A stretch of 55,894 bases of DNA from an uncultured Actinomycetes bacterium (GCA_903892335.1 CAITID010000078.1:1-55894), one strand, 5' to 3'; counted from the first letter of the stretch, positions 1-9,144 are shown. Made by a program: numbers and translations. Notes: generated from the letters alone by a model not told the origin.

Positions 1-665
1 ACTACTGCAGTCTTACCAACACCTGGCTCACCAATTAATACTGGATTATTTTTTGTGCGACGAGAGAGCACCTGCATTACGCGCTCAATCTCTTTCTCGC
101 GACCAATTACTGGATCTAACTTTCCTTCACGTGCTGCTTGTGTCAGATTGCGACCAAATTGATCAAGAATTAATGAAGTAGATGCTTGTCCTTCAGCTGG
201 TCCACCAGCTGCAACCGCCTCTTTGCCTTGGTAGCCAGAGAGTAATTGAATAACTTGTTGGCGAACACGAGATAGATCTGCGCCAAGTTTTACTAATACT
301 TGAGCAGCTACTCCTTCACCTTCACGAATTAAACCTAAAAGAATATGTTCGGTGCCAATGTAATTATGGCCTAGTTGTAGTGCTTCACGAAGTGATAGCT
401 CAAGAACTTTTTTAGCACGAGGTGTAAATGGAATATGACCTGATGGTGCTTGTTGTCCTTGACCAATAATCTCTTCAACTTGTGCACGTACTGCTTCAAG
501 TGAAATACCAAGTGATTCCAAACCTTTAGCGGCAACGCCTTCGCCTTCATGAATTAAACCAAGAAGAATGTGTTCAGTTCCGATGTAATTGTGGTTGAGC
601 ATGCGTGCTTCTTCTTGCGCTAATACAACAACGCGACGAGCACGATCGGTAAACCGTTCAAACAT
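1..665 (-). CDS. clpC: ATP-dependent Clp protease ATPase subunit ClpC (5' part, runs off the window)
   Basis: AAA+ unfoldase that feeds substrates to ClpP in the cytoplasm. The reverse strand from ATG at 665 begins MFERFTDRARRVV and holds two Clp N-terminal repeats, each with the phrase HNYIGTEHILLGL. It then enters the first AAA+ module and is cut at Walker A (GEPGVGKT) at the window edge. About 221 of the roughly 830-850 residues usual for ClpC are visible. A GGAAGG ribosome-binding site lies about 9 nt before the ATG. In Actinobacteria clpC normally lies close to lysS, as here. The family is certain; the missing 3' part cannot be judged. Confidence 0.96.
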   Translation of the reverse strand, partial: MFERFTDRARRVVVLAQEEARMLNHNYIGTEHILLGLIHEGEGVAAKGLESLGISLEAVRAQVEEIIGQGQQAPSGHIPFTPRAKKVLELSLREALQLGHNYIGTEHILLGLIREGEGVAAQVLVKLGADLSRVRQQVIQLLSGYQGKEAVAAGGPAEGQASTSLILDQFGRNLTQAAREGKLDPVIGREKEIERVMQVLSRRTKNNPVLIGEPGVGKTAV

Positions 666-720
666 CGAATCAACCTTCCTATTGCAGTTACTACGCTGCT
701 AACTAGTAGTAAGCCTATAA

Positions 721-772
721 CTTGAGTCCGACCTAACGCACATCAGTTTTGGCTCCGCTAGATATAGAGCGG
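721..772 (-). promoter_or_regulatory. Possible clpC control region: HAIR half-site and inverted repeat
   Basis: In the 154-bp gap between argA and clpC, CTTGAGT at 721-727 is a perfect half of the HspR/HAIR site (CTTGAGT-N7-ACTCAAG), but its partner half is not recognisable. It abuts a TTATAGG sequence on the minus strand that could be a -10 box. A separate inverted repeat, CCGCT-N8-AGCGG, lies at 755-772. It does not match the CGC-N5-GCG spacing I know for ClgR. The role is speculative. Confidence 0.3.
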
Positions 773-783
773 ATTTGGAAGGT

Positions 784-808
784 ATAACCCCAAATAGTGG
801 GGGTTTAT
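784..808 (-). terminator. Weak hairpin after argA
   Basis: AACCCC (786-791) and GGGGTT (800-805) can pair around an 8-nt loop just after the argA stop when read on the minus strand. No T-run follows, so this is at best a weak terminator or an mRNA 3'-end structure. Confidence 0.3.
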
Positions 809-819
809 GCCCGAAATAC

Positions 820-1317
820 TTAGAGAATCTTGAGCATCCGGGTATTGCCCAAGGTGTTGGGCTTAGCTGACTCTAAATCTAAGAACTCGGCGACGCCGGC
901 ATCAAATGAGCGGATCATCTGTTGATAAACCTCAGGTGTCACAGGTGTTCCTTGAATCTCTTCAAAGCCATGTGCGCCAAAAAACTTTGTTTCAAAGGTT
1001 AAACAAAAAACCTTCTTAACCCCAATCTCTTTTGCATTCTTAAGTACTTGATCCAAGATTTTATGACCAACTCCCTGGCCATGCATCGATTCAATTACAG
1101 CAACAGTTCGCACCTCAGCTAGATCCTCCCAAAGCACATGTAGGGCGCCACAACCAACTACTTCGCCATCTACTTCAGCCACAACAAACTCTTGCACCGC
1201 TTCAAATAAGGTAACTGTCTCTTTTGAAAGTAATCTGCGTTGATCTGAGTAAGCATCAACAATTTTACGGATCTTCTTTACATCACCAGTTTTAGCAGAT
1301 CGGACAACTACCGACAT
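820..1317 (-). CDS. argA: GNAT N-acetyltransferase, probable ArgA-type N-acetylglutamate synthase
   Basis: Single-domain GNAT protein of 165 aa, the size of the short actinobacterial N-acetylglutamate synthases that make the first intermediate of arginine synthesis. The acetyl-CoA loop is seen as HGQGVGHKIL (residues about 80-89), preceded by the strand AEVRTVAV. The later LTFETKFFGAHGF resembles the LTF..FF..HGF signature of ArgA rather than RimI-type enzymes. Its ATG overlaps the lysS stop by one base (TAATG), so it is probably translated with lysS. It occupies the place where many Actinobacteria carry lsr2. GNAT is certain; the exact substrate is likely but unproven. Confidence 0.8.
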   Translation of the reverse strand: MSVVVRSAKTGDVKKIRKIVDAYSDQRRLLSKETVTLFEAVQEFVVAEVDGEVVGCGALHVLWEDLAEVRTVAVIESMHGQGVGHKILDQVLKNAKEIGVKKVFCLTFETKFFGAHGFEEIQGTPVTPEVYQQMIRSFDAGVAEFLDLESAKPNTLGNTRMLKIL

Positions 1318-2813
1318 TACTCATCACCGGTAGATGGTTTAACAAGTGGAAATAAAATTGTTTCGCGAATGCCAAGACCAGTTAATGCCATCAACAAACG
1401 ATCAACACCCATTCCCATTCCACCCATTGGTGGCATGCCGTGCTCCATTGCGCGCAAGAAATCCTCATCTAATCCCATCGCCTCTAAATCACCTTTAGCG
1501 CCAAGCTTTGCTTGTTCAACTAAGCGATCACGTTGAATAACTGGATCTACCAACTCAGAGTAGCCAGTTGCTAATTCAAAGCCTTCAACATATAAATCCC
1601 ATTTTTCAGCAATGCCTGCAACATCACGGTGAGCACGAACAAGTGGTGAGGTATCAATTGGATAACCCTTAACAAAGATTGGCCCTTTTAACTTATCAAC
1701 AGCCACATGCTCAAATATCTCTTCTGCTAACTTTCCAGTTATCCACTTTGGATCAACCTTGATGCCAAGCTTTGTCGCAATCTTTTTTAAATCATCAAGT
1801 GTGCTTTGTGGTGTTACTTTTTCGCCAACACCATCTGAGATCGCATCAAATAAAGAGATCTCCGCCCACTTGCCGCCAAGATCTAATTCGCGGCCATCAT
1901 GATGCTTCACAACATGTGAACCAAATACCGCTTTTGCTGCATCTTGCACCAAGGTGCGAGTTAAATCTGCCATGGTGTTCCAATCACCGTAGGCCTCATA
2001 TGTTTCAATCATTGCAAACTCTGGTGAGTGGCTTGAATCTGCGCCCTCGTTGCGGAAATTTCGGTTAATTTCAAATACCTTTTCTAGGCCGCCAACTACA
2101 CATCTTTTTAAAAACAATTCAGGTGCGATTCGTAGAAATAGATCCATGTCATATGCGTTGCTAAAAGTTTTAAATGGCCGAGCCGCTGCGCCGCCATGCA
2201 TAACCTGCAACATCGGTGTTTCCACCTCAATAAATTCACGGCTGTTAAATGTCTCTCGAAGTGAGCGCATCACAGTTGGGCGCATCCGTGCATTTGATCT
2301 CGCCTCTGGTCGAACAATTAAATCAACGTAGCGCATGCGAACACGAGTTTCTTCAGATAAAGGCTTGTGATCTACTGGAAGTGGGCGAAGTGCTTTTGCT
2401 GCTAATTCAAAAGAGTTAGCCAAAATTGATAACTCACCGCGCTTTGATGTGATTACCTCACCGGTTACTGAAACTAAATCACCAAGATCAATCTCAGCTT
2501 TCCAGATCTCAAGTTGCGCCTCACCAATTTTGTCTAGAGAAAACATTGCTTGTAATTCAGTGCCATCGCCCTCGCGTAAATTGGCAAAACATAATTTGCC
2601 AGTATCTCGTTTAAAAATTACGCGACCAGTAATTGATTCAATCTTTCCGGTTGCAACATCAATTGCTAAATCTTTATAAGTATCTCGAAGATTCTTTAAG
2701 GAGGTAGTTCGTGCTACTGATACTGGATACGCCTGGCCACCACGACTTAAAATTGCCTCGCGCTTTTGGCGGCGAATTCGCAGTTGTTCGGGTAGATCAT
2801 CCTCATCAGCCAT
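1317..2813 (-). CDS. lysS: Lysyl-tRNA synthetase, class II
   Basis: Charges tRNA-Lys with lysine in the cytoplasm. The 498-aa length is normal for bacterial LysS. An N-terminal OB-fold anticodon-binding domain (about residues 55-150) is followed by the class II catalytic core with motif 2 (FEINRNFRNEG) and motif 3 (GMGMGVDRLLM near the C-terminus). It is 19 bases downstream of coaX and overlaps argA by one base, within a long leftward gene block. The order coaX-lysS-clpC is a conserved actinobacterial arrangement. Confidence 0.97.
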   Translation of the reverse strand: MADEDDLPEQLRIRRQKREAILSRGGQAYPVSVARTTSLKNLRDTYKDLAIDVATGKIESITGRVIFKRDTGKLCFANLREGDGTELQAMFSLDKIGEAQLEIWKAEIDLGDLVSVTGEVITSKRGELSILANSFELAAKALRPLPVDHKPLSEETRVRMRYVDLIVRPEARSNARMRPTVMRSLRETFNSREFIEVETPMLQVMHGGAAARPFKTFSNAYDMDLFLRIAPELFLKRCVVGGLEKVFEINRNFRNEGADSSHSPEFAMIETYEAYGDWNTMADLTRTLVQDAAKAVFGSHVVKHHDGRELDLGGKWAEISLFDAISDGVGEKVTPQSTLDDLKKIATKLGIKVDPKWITGKLAEEIFEHVAVDKLKGPIFVKGYPIDTSPLVRAHRDVAGIAEKWDLYVEGFELATGYSELVDPVIQRDRLVEQAKLGAKGDLEAMGLDEDFLRAMEHGMPPMGGMGMGVDRLLMALTGLGIRETILFPLVKPSTGDE

Positions 2814-2832
2814 AATGAGTTAAATCCTATCG

Positions 2833-3609
2833 TTAGCCGTTGCGCTCATGTACTAAGCGAAGGCCAATTAAAGTCAGATCTGGTTCATGAAACTCAATAC
2901 TCTCGCTAATTCCAAGTACTAATGGCGCTAAGCCACCAGTTGCAATTACCGATACATCTCCAGCACCTGGGTACTGCTCTTCAAGTTCATCAATTATGCG
3001 ATTTACTAAACCATCTACCTGACCCGCAAAACCATAAATAGTTCCTGATTGCAGCGCCTCTACCGTATTTTTACCAATCACATTTTTAGGTTTTACTAAC
3101 TCAACCTTGCGAAGTTGCGCAGCACGAGCTGCCAACGCTTCAACTGAAATTTCTATTCCAGGAGCGAGCGCACCACCCAGAAACTCACCTTTAGGTGAAA
3201 CCACATCAAGATTTGTTGAAGTTCCAAAATCAACCACAATCGCTGGTCCATCCTCGCCATATAAAGTTGCCGCAGCTAAGGTGTTAACAATTCGATCTGC
3301 GCCGATCTCTTTAGGATTATCAACTAATAATGGAACACCAGTTTTAGTGCCAGGTTCAATAATTGTTGTTCGAATATCACTGAAGTGGCGATTAATTAAG
3401 GTTCTAATCTCTCGAAGAACTGCTGGCACAGTTGAGCAAACTGCTAACCCAGTTAACTTATAGCCAGTAATTAACGCACTGTATTGCAGCCATAACTCAT
3501 CTGCAGTATCACGTGGATCTGTCTTAACCCGCCACGAGTTCTCTAACTTATCCTTGTTAAAAACTCCTAATACAGTGTTGGTATTGCCAACATCAATTGT
3601 TAATAACAT
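2833..3609 (-). CDS. coaX: Type III pantothenate kinase
   Basis: Phosphorylates pantothenate, the first step from pantothenate to coenzyme A. The 258-aa protein starts LLTIDVGNTNTVLGVF, the ASKHA phosphate-binding motif of CoaX. It continues with GADRIVNTLAA and VVDFGTSTNLDVV, where the family normally has FGTAT. These mark CoaX rather than CoaA. Its ATG overlaps the nadC stop by one base (TAATG). With panC in the same gene block, it ties pantothenate synthesis to CoA synthesis. Confidence 0.95.
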   Translation of the reverse strand: MLLTIDVGNTNTVLGVFNKDKLENSWRVKTDPRDTADELWLQYSALITGYKLTGLAVCSTVPAVLREIRTLINRHFSDIRTTIIEPGTKTGVPLLVDNPKEIGADRIVNTLAAATLYGEDGPAIVVDFGTSTNLDVVSPKGEFLGGALAPGIEISVEALAARAAQLRKVELVKPKNVIGKNTVEALQSGTIYGFAGQVDGLVNRIIDELEEQYPGAGDVSVIATGGLAPLVLGISESIEFHEPDLTLIGLRLVHERNG

Positions 3610-4481
3610 TACTTTCCCTTCCTAAAATCAAGTGCGATATCAAGTGCTGGAGCAGAGTGCGTTAGCGCACCAATTGCTAAGTAATCAACACCGGTCTCGG
3701 CATAGGCTTTGGCATTTTCTAAAGTGATGCCACCAGATGCCTCTAACTTACATTTACCAGCAACTTGAGCAACCGCCTCTCGGCACAGCTGCGGACTCAT
3801 GTTGTCTAGTAAAACTAATTGCGTACCTGCTGCTAGTGCCTGTGTTAATTGCTCAAGTGAATCAACCTCTACTTCAATTGGCTTGCCCGGAAACTTTTCT
3901 TTAAGTGCTTTAAATGCCGGGGCGATGCCTCCACTTGCAATTATGTGATTATCTTTAATTAATCCTTCCGCCGATAAAGAAAGCCTGTGATTTGTTGCCC
4001 CACCCATTCGAACTGCAAACTTTTCTAGAGAGCGAAGCCCAGGTGTAGTTTTTCTAGAATCTCTAATTACACATTTTGTGCCAGCTACCGCTTGCACCCA
4101 CTTGTTGGTAGTAGTTGATATACCACTTAGATGCGTTAAGTAATTAAGTGCGGTTCGCTCTGCTAATAACAACTTTCGGGTATTTCCCTGCGCAGTAATT
4201 AATACTTTACCGGCCGCAACCGTTGCACCTTCATCAACTAGCACCTCATAGTGATTGACTCCGCAGTATTCAAGAACTGCAGCTGCAACATGTAAACCAG
4301 AGACCACACCAGCCTGGCGCGCAACAAAATCAGCAGTTGAAACTTGTGATTCACTGATGGTTGCAACAGTGGTGATATCTTCACCGCCCATTAAATCTTC
4401 AGCAACTGCATCCTTAACCTGTTGAAAAATATGGTTGGGTGAGAGGCCAAGTGTTTTTATATTATCTCGCAGCATATTCAT
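3609..4481 (-). CDS. nadC: Nicotinate-nucleotide pyrophosphorylase (quinolinate phosphoribosyltransferase)
   Basis: Converts quinolinate and PRPP to nicotinate mononucleotide in de novo NAD synthesis. The 290-aa length is typical. Signatures include ERTALNYLTHLSGI (about 108-121), RDSRKTTPGLR (about 141-151) and the C-terminal barrel phrases EVEVDSLEQL and LEASGGITLENA. It overlaps nadB by four bases (ATGA) and coaX by one, so these genes are almost certainly co-translated. NadA is not in the window and would have to be encoded elsewhere. Confidence 0.96.
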   Translation of the reverse strand: MNMLRDNIKTLGLSPNHIFQQVKDAVAEDLMGGEDITTVATISESQVSTADFVARQAGVVSGLHVAAAVLEYCGVNHYEVLVDEGATVAAGKVLITAQGNTRKLLLAERTALNYLTHLSGISTTTNKWVQAVAGTKCVIRDSRKTTPGLRSLEKFAVRMGGATNHRLSLSAEGLIKDNHIIASGGIAPAFKALKEKFPGKPIEVEVDSLEQLTQALAAGTQLVLLDNMSPQLCREAVAQVAGKCKLEASGGITLENAKAYAETGVDYLAIGALTHSAPALDIALDFRKGK

Positions 4482-6082
4482 TTAACCTGCTCCAGTCGCT
4501 TGTGCCAATTGCCATCTTCATCCACGCTCTCAATAACTCTACTTTCCCACTTATCTGAGATATTTGGGAAATCACTTCGCCAGTGCGAGCCTCTTGTTTC
4601 AGTTCGCTCCAGCGCTGATCTAACAATTGCAGTTGCTAATAAATGTAAGTTTGATGCCTCCCACGCTTCAATGCGCGGTTGATTACTTGTTAACTTAGAT
4701 AACTCTTGCAATGTTTGCATCGTCTTGCGTAATGATGATTCAGAGCGCATCACACCTGCGCCTTCACTCATAGCAATTTGCAGCGGTAGAACTATCTTTG
4801 GATCTAACAAAACTGTTTTTGTATCCTCAATTGGTTGCTCCTGCCCAGGTAGATCATTAGCGAGTGCATCAGCAATTCGAGCACCAAAGACAAGTCCTTC
4901 TAGTAATGAGTTAGATGCCAATCGATTAGCACCATGTGCGCCGGTGCAAGCAGATTCACCACAAATATAAAGCCCGGCAACGGATGATTTACCATTTAAA
5001 TCAACTCGCACGCCACCAGATGCGTAATGTGATGCTGGTGCTACTGGAATCTTTTCAACTGTTGGATCTATGCCATTTGCAATACAGGAGGTGTAAATTG
5101 TTGGAAAGCGTTTAGCAAAGTCTGTAATCTTTCTAGCATCTAGCCAAAGATGTGGTTGTCCACTAATTTGCATTTGATTAAAAATCTCTTTTGCAACAAC
5201 ATCACGAGGTGCTAAATCTGCTTGTGGGTGTTTGCCGGCCATAAACTGTTCATCTAGGTGGTTTAATAAAATTGCTCCTTCTCCGCGAACAGCTTCACTA
5301 ATTAATGGTTGTTGCCCACGATTAGCTAAATCTCGCCATAAAACAGTTGGATGAAATTGCACAAACTCAACATCTGCAACATCTGCTCCTGCCCGAAGTG
5401 CAAGAGCGACGCCATCACCAGTTGAAACCGCTGGGTTGGTAGTTTGCGAATAAACCTGGCCCAAACCACCAGCTGCAACCACAACTGCGCGAGATAAAGC
5501 CCGACCAACGCCATCTAAACTTCCTTTGCCAATCACGTGCAATGTCACACCACATACGCGCCCGGAAGCACTCTTCAATGCGTCAATTGCAAGTGCGTGT
5601 TCAATTATTTCAATTCCAGGATCACCTTGAACTGCTGCTAATAAAGCTCGAGAAACTTCGGCGCCAGTTGCATCACCGCCAGCATGCAAAATTCGATTAC
5701 GCAGGTGACCGCCTTCGCGAGTAAGTGCAATCTCACCAGTTTCAGATTTATCAAATACGGCGCCGCGTGCGATTAATTTTCGCACCGCCTCTGGTCCTTC
5801 TGAAACTAAAACATCAACTGCAGCTAAATCACATAAGCCCGCACCAGCTGCCAACGTATCTTTTTTATGTTGATCTGGTGTATCACCAGGACCAAGAGCA
5901 GCTGCAATTCCACCTTGTGCCCACTTGGTTGAGCCTTCATCAATTCTGGCTTTAGTAACTAATAGGACGGATAAATTATGTGAGCGCAGATTTAATGCAG
6001 TAGTTAAACCTGCAACACCAGAGCCAATCACAATTACATCAGCTGTCGTTGTCCAACCCGGAGTGCCACTTAGTAACTTCAT
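4478..6082 (-). CDS. nadB: L-aspartate oxidase
   Basis: FAD enzyme that oxidises L-aspartate to iminoaspartate, feeding quinolinate synthase. The 534-aa protein has the N-terminal dinucleotide-binding motif VIGSGVAGLTTALNL (about 18-32), the flavoprotein signature STKWAQGGIAAA (about 52-63), QFHPT in the substrate-binding region and GESACTGAHGANRLASNSLLE (given here as family motif) before the C-terminal helical domain. It overlaps panC (4 nt) upstream and nadC (4 nt) downstream. The succinate dehydrogenase flavoprotein is the close relative, but the operon with nadC makes NadB clear. Confidence 0.96.
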   Translation of the reverse strand: MKLLSGTPGWTTTADVIVIGSGVAGLTTALNLRSHNLSVLLVTKARIDEGSTKWAQGGIAAALGPGDTPDQHKKDTLAAGAGLCDLAAVDVLVSEGPEAVRKLIARGAVFDKSETGEIALTREGGHLRNRILHAGGDATGAEVSRALLAAVQGDPGIEIIEHALAIDALKSASGRVCGVTLHVIGKGSLDGVGRALSRAVVVAAGGLGQVYSQTTNPAVSTGDGVALALRAGADVADVEFVQFHPTVLWRDLANRGQQPLISEAVRGEGAILLNHLDEQFMAGKHPQADLAPRDVVAKEIFNQMQISGQPHLWLDARKITDFAKRFPTIYTSCIANGIDPTVEKIPVAPASHYASGGVRVDLNGKSSVAGLYICGESACTGAHGANRLASNSLLEGLVFGARIADALANDLPGQEQPIEDTKTVLLDPKIVLPLQIAMSEGAGVMRSESSLRKTMQTLQELSKLTSNQPRIEAWEASNLHLLATAIVRSALERTETRGSHWRSDFPNISDKWESRVIESVDEDGNWHKRLEQVK

Positions 6083-6867
6083 GCGCCACTTCCCATGCTC
6101 TTATTGTCGAGCAAGCGCACCCCATTTACCCAACCGGCGATGATCACCCGTTTGTTTTGAGTATTGGCACTTACCGGGCCAAAAGTTTGCTCATCAATTT
6201 CAGCCAGATAATCCAATTTAAATCCTGGCTCTTGTGCCAGCACCTTGTGCATCTCTTGCAAATTAGATTCCTGCAGGGATTTAGAAATAATCAACGCCGC
6301 TTTGCGATCGGCTTCATTTAATCGAACATTTCTAGATGAGAGCGCCAGACCGTCGGGTTCGCGAATAATTGGCGCTGCGATAATCTCAATTGGTAGTTCT
6401 AACTCTTTGACCATCTTTTTAATTAGGAAAAGTTGCTGAAAATCCTTCTCGCCAAAGATTGCAAACTTTGGTTTTGTTAAATCAAATAACCGCTTAACAA
6501 CGGTGAGCACTCCAGCGAAGTGACCAGTGCGAGCTGCGCCCTCATATAGATCAGCAACTGCACCAGCTGATATCTTTTTAATCTCTGCTGGATAAATCAC
6601 CTCAACTGTTGGTGCAAATACCGCAGCTGCACCAGCAGCTTCTGCCAACTTTAGATCTGCCTCTAAGCTTCTTGGATACTTGGCTAAATCATCTTGATTT
6701 TCAAATTGAAGTGGATTAACAAAAATACTTACCAATACCGATTCACTTAAAGATTTGCCTAATTTGATTAAGGATTGATGGCCTGCGTGTAGTGCGCCCA
6801 TGGTTGGCACAAAAACTGGAAAATTTTGACGCGCCAAATCTTGCTCAGAATTAATTAGCTCAATCAT
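6079..6867 (-). CDS. panC: Pantothenate synthetase (pantoate-beta-alanine ligase)
   Basis: Joins pantoate and beta-alanine using ATP. The 262-aa protein carries the nucleotidyltransferase HxGH motif in PTMGALHAGHQSLI (about 21-34) and the family phrase FGEKDFQQL. The ATG at 6867 has a purine-rich GGAAAGGACTGGAG upstream. It follows folK by 39 bases and overlaps nadB by four. No panB or panD lies next to it, although panD often neighbours panC in Actinobacteria. Confidence 0.95.
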   Translation of the reverse strand: MIELINSEQDLARQNFPVFVPTMGALHAGHQSLIKLGKSLSESVLVSIFVNPLQFENQDDLAKYPRSLEADLKLAEAAGAAAVFAPTVEVIYPAEIKKISAGAVADLYEGAARTGHFAGVLTVVKRLFDLTKPKFAIFGEKDFQQLFLIKKMVKELELPIEIIAAPIIREPDGLALSSRNVRLNEADRKAALIISKSLQESNLQEMHKVLAQEPGFKLDYLAEIDEQTFGPVSANTQNKRVIIAGWVNGVRLLDNKSMGSGA

Positions 6868-6906
6868 GGCTCCAGTCCTTTCCGGGTACCGGGCTAGATC
6901 AGAAGT

Positions 6907-7362
6907 TTAACTGGCAGATTGGATACTTGCCAATAAAGATTTTATTGAACCTTTTCCAGGTATTTCACCCGTTGGATCAATAGCAAGCCATGGTTCTAAA
7001 ACAAACTCACGAGATGCAGCTAAGGGATGTGGCAGTTTTAGAAAAACCGTATCGATTACCTGTTCTCCTAGCAAAATTAGATCTAAATCAATTATGCGCG
7101 GGCCCCAGCGCACATCACGAACGCGACCCATCTGATCTTCAATTGCAAGCAACTCTTTTAACAATTGCTCTGGCGCTAGTGTTGATTGGGCAATAACAAC
7201 TGCATTTATAAAATCATCTTGCACTGGCCCACCAACTGGTTTGGTCTCAAAGTAGGGTGAAATGATTAATTCACCAAGTAACTCTTCTAACTTAGTAATT
7301 GCTATATCGAGATTTAATCTTCGGTTTTCAAGATTAGAACCAAGTGCGATTACCGCCTTCAT
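6907..7362 (-). CDS. folK: 2-amino-4-hydroxy-6-hydroxymethyldihydropteridine pyrophosphokinase
   Basis: Transfers pyrophosphate from ATP to 6-hydroxymethyl-dihydropterin, giving the substrate for FolP. The protein has 151 aa, standard size. ALGSNLENRRLNL at the N-terminus and RWGPRIIDLDLILLG (about 80-94), with its two catalytic Asp residues in the DLDL stretch, are diagnostic. It overlaps folB by four bases (ATGA) in the order folE-folP-folB-folK, the direction of transcription. Confidence 0.96.
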   Translation of the reverse strand: MKAVIALGSNLENRRLNLDIAITKLEELLGELIISPYFETKPVGGPVQDDFINAVVIAQSTLAPEQLLKELLAIEDQMGRVRDVRWGPRIIDLDLILLGEQVIDTVFLKLPHPLAASREFVLEPWLAIDPTGEIPGKGSIKSLLASIQSAS

Positions 7363-7715
7363 CGCTTGCGCTTTATCGTGACAATAACATCATCAAATTC
7401 AATTCCTAGCGGTGCTTGCGGCTTATGTATCTTTACTTTTACTTTCTCCACCAAGGCAAAATCTTTTAATACCTCTGTGGCAATTGCTTCTGCGATCGTC
7501 TCAATTAAATTAACTGGCTCTGCTTGAATATGTCTAACAACTAAAGTTGCTACATCTGCATAATTAACTGTTTTACTTAAATCATCCTTAACTTTTTCCA
7601 AACTTAAGGAGAGCTTTACATCAACTACAAATTTTTGTCCGCTAGCTCGCTCCTCGGTATAAACACCGTGAAAGCCGGTTGCAGTGATCCCGGTTATCTC
7701 AATTGCATCACTCAT
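7359..7715 (-). CDS. folB: Dihydroneopterin aldolase
   Basis: Cleaves 7,8-dihydroneopterin to 6-hydroxymethyl-dihydropterin and glycolaldehyde. The protein has 118 aa with the tunnelling-fold start ITGITATGFHGVYTEER and the later VNYADVA and KVKIHKPQAP, all typical of FolB. It is flanked by folP (4-nt overlap) and folK (4-nt overlap), so the identity is supported by both sequence and context. Confidence 0.95.
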   Translation of the reverse strand: MSDAIEITGITATGFHGVYTEERASGQKFVVDVKLSLSLEKVKDDLSKTVNYADVATLVVRHIQAEPVNLIETIAEAIATEVLKDFALVEKVKVKIHKPQAPLGIEFDDVIVTIKRKR

Positions 7716-8509
7716 TTGCGAAGCCTATCGGCAACAGCAATTGCATCACGATGTGGTTTAACTGAATGAGTGCGCACACCCCAAACACTTAATCGCGCTA
7801 GCTCTGCCGTTAATGCGATGCTAGCCGCTTCTCGATCATCAGCATTTTTCGCATTTATTAGCTCACCTAAAAATCTTTTGCGAGATGCGCCAACTAATAT
7901 CGGATAACCAAGTAACTGAAATCTCTCGATGTTCTGCAGGATCACCCAATTATGTTCGGCCTCTTTAGCAAAGCCAATTCCTGGATCTAAAATAATTTGT
8001 TCTGCTTGGACTCCGGCTTTAATCAACTCACTTACTCGATCATCTAGCTCGTCTTTCACCTCTTTAACAACATCTTTATAGATAGCCTTGCTTTGCATAT
8101 CCTTTGACTCACCACGCCAGTGCATCACGATGTATTGCACCTTTGGATTTGTAGCAATTAATTGCGCCATCTTTTCATCAGCTAAGCCACCGCTAACATC
8201 ATTAACATAAGTAGCACCAGCCTTGATCGCCGCTTTGGCAACTTCAGCCCTTGTTGTGTCAACGCTAACTACTGCGCCATCTTTTACTAATTCAGTGATA
8301 ACTGGAATTACTCGCTTTAGCTCTTCCTCTGCACTCACGCGCTCTGCGCCAGGCCTAGTAGATTCACCGCCCACATCAATAATGTCTGCGCCTTCGGTAA
8401 TTAACTTGCGGCCCTGCATGATCGCAGCATCTAGCTCTAAGAATTTTCCACCATCTGCAAAGGAGTCTGGCGTAACATTTAATATGCCTAAAACTAAAGT
8501 GCGTTGCAT
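7712..8509 (-). CDS. folP: Dihydropteroate synthase
   Basis: Condenses p-aminobenzoate with hydroxymethyl-dihydropterin pyrophosphate; this is the sulfonamide target. The 265-aa TIM barrel shows LGILNVTPDSFADGG (about 7-21), IDVGGESTRPGA (about 44-55) and GASRKRFLG (about 208-216). It lies 14 bases downstream of folE and overlaps folB by four bases. The length is normal and all the family loops are intact. Confidence 0.97.
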   Translation of the reverse strand: MQRTLVLGILNVTPDSFADGGKFLELDAAIMQGRKLITEGADIIDVGGESTRPGAERVSAEEELKRVIPVITELVKDGAVVSVDTTRAEVAKAAIKAGATYVNDVSGGLADEKMAQLIATNPKVQYIVMHWRGESKDMQSKAIYKDVVKEVKDELDDRVSELIKAGVQAEQIILDPGIGFAKEAEHNWVILQNIERFQLLGYPILVGASRKRFLGELINAKNADDREAASIALTAELARLSVWGVRTHSVKPHRDAIAVADRLRK

Positions 8510-8523
8510 CTATAACCTTTAAA

Positions 8524-9144
8524 TTACCTTGATTGATTAATTAAGGAAATTGCTTCAGCGCGAGTAGTTGGATTCATTAATTGACCACGCACTGCAGAGG
8601 TAGTAGTTCTGGCCTGTGATTTTCGAACACCGCGCATCGACATACAAAGGTGTTCACAATCAATAATTACGATCACACCTGCTGGCTGCAAAATTTCAAC
8701 TAACGCATCGGCTATCTGCGAAGTTAGACGCTCTTGCACCTGCGGGCGCCGCGCATATAAATCAACTAATCGAGCAAGCTTTGAAAGACCTGTGATTCGA
8801 CCACTCTCTCCTGGGATGTAGCCAATATGGGCAACACCATGAAATGGTGTTAAGTGATGCTCGCAGTGAGAGAAGACTTCAATTTCTCTAACAATTACTA
8901 ACTCCTGATGACCGATATCAAAGGTGGTAGTTAATACTTCACTTGGTTTTTGCCAAAGTCCAGCGAAGTTTTCTTTAAATGCTTTTGCAACTCGCTTTGG
9001 CGTATCTTTTAAACCATCACGATTTGGATCTTCACCAATTGCAATTAGTAATTCAGTTATCGCTTTTTCAGCACGCACCTGATCAAACTCATTCTTAGCA
9101 CCACCATCATGTGGTCCCATGGAAAGAGAGTTGATATCACTCAT
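8524..9144 (-). CDS. folE: GTP cyclohydrolase I
   Basis: Converts GTP to dihydroneopterin triphosphate, the first committed folate step. The 206-aa protein has EVFSHCEHHLTPF and DCEHLCMSMRGV, which hold the two Cys and one His zinc ligands of type IA enzymes. Its start overlaps the end of ftsH by eight bases, so translation is probably coupled. The N-terminal 25 residues or so are variable in this family and cannot be interpreted. Confidence 0.97.
   Translation of the reverse strand: MSDINSLSMGPHDGGAKNEFDQVRAEKAITELLIAIGEDPNRDGLKDTPKRVAKAFKENFAGLWQKPSEVLTTTFDIGHQELVIVREIEVFSHCEHHLTPFHGVAHIGYIPGESGRITGLSKLARLVDLYARRPQVQERLTSQIADALVEILQPAGVIVIIDCEHLCMSMRGVRKSQARTTTSAVRGQLMNPTTRAEAISLINQSR

Noticed and set aside
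2833..9144. Riboswitches in the NAD, pantothenate and folate genes
   Set aside because: Gaps are 0-39 bases, too short for any known riboswitch, and no conserved element was seen.
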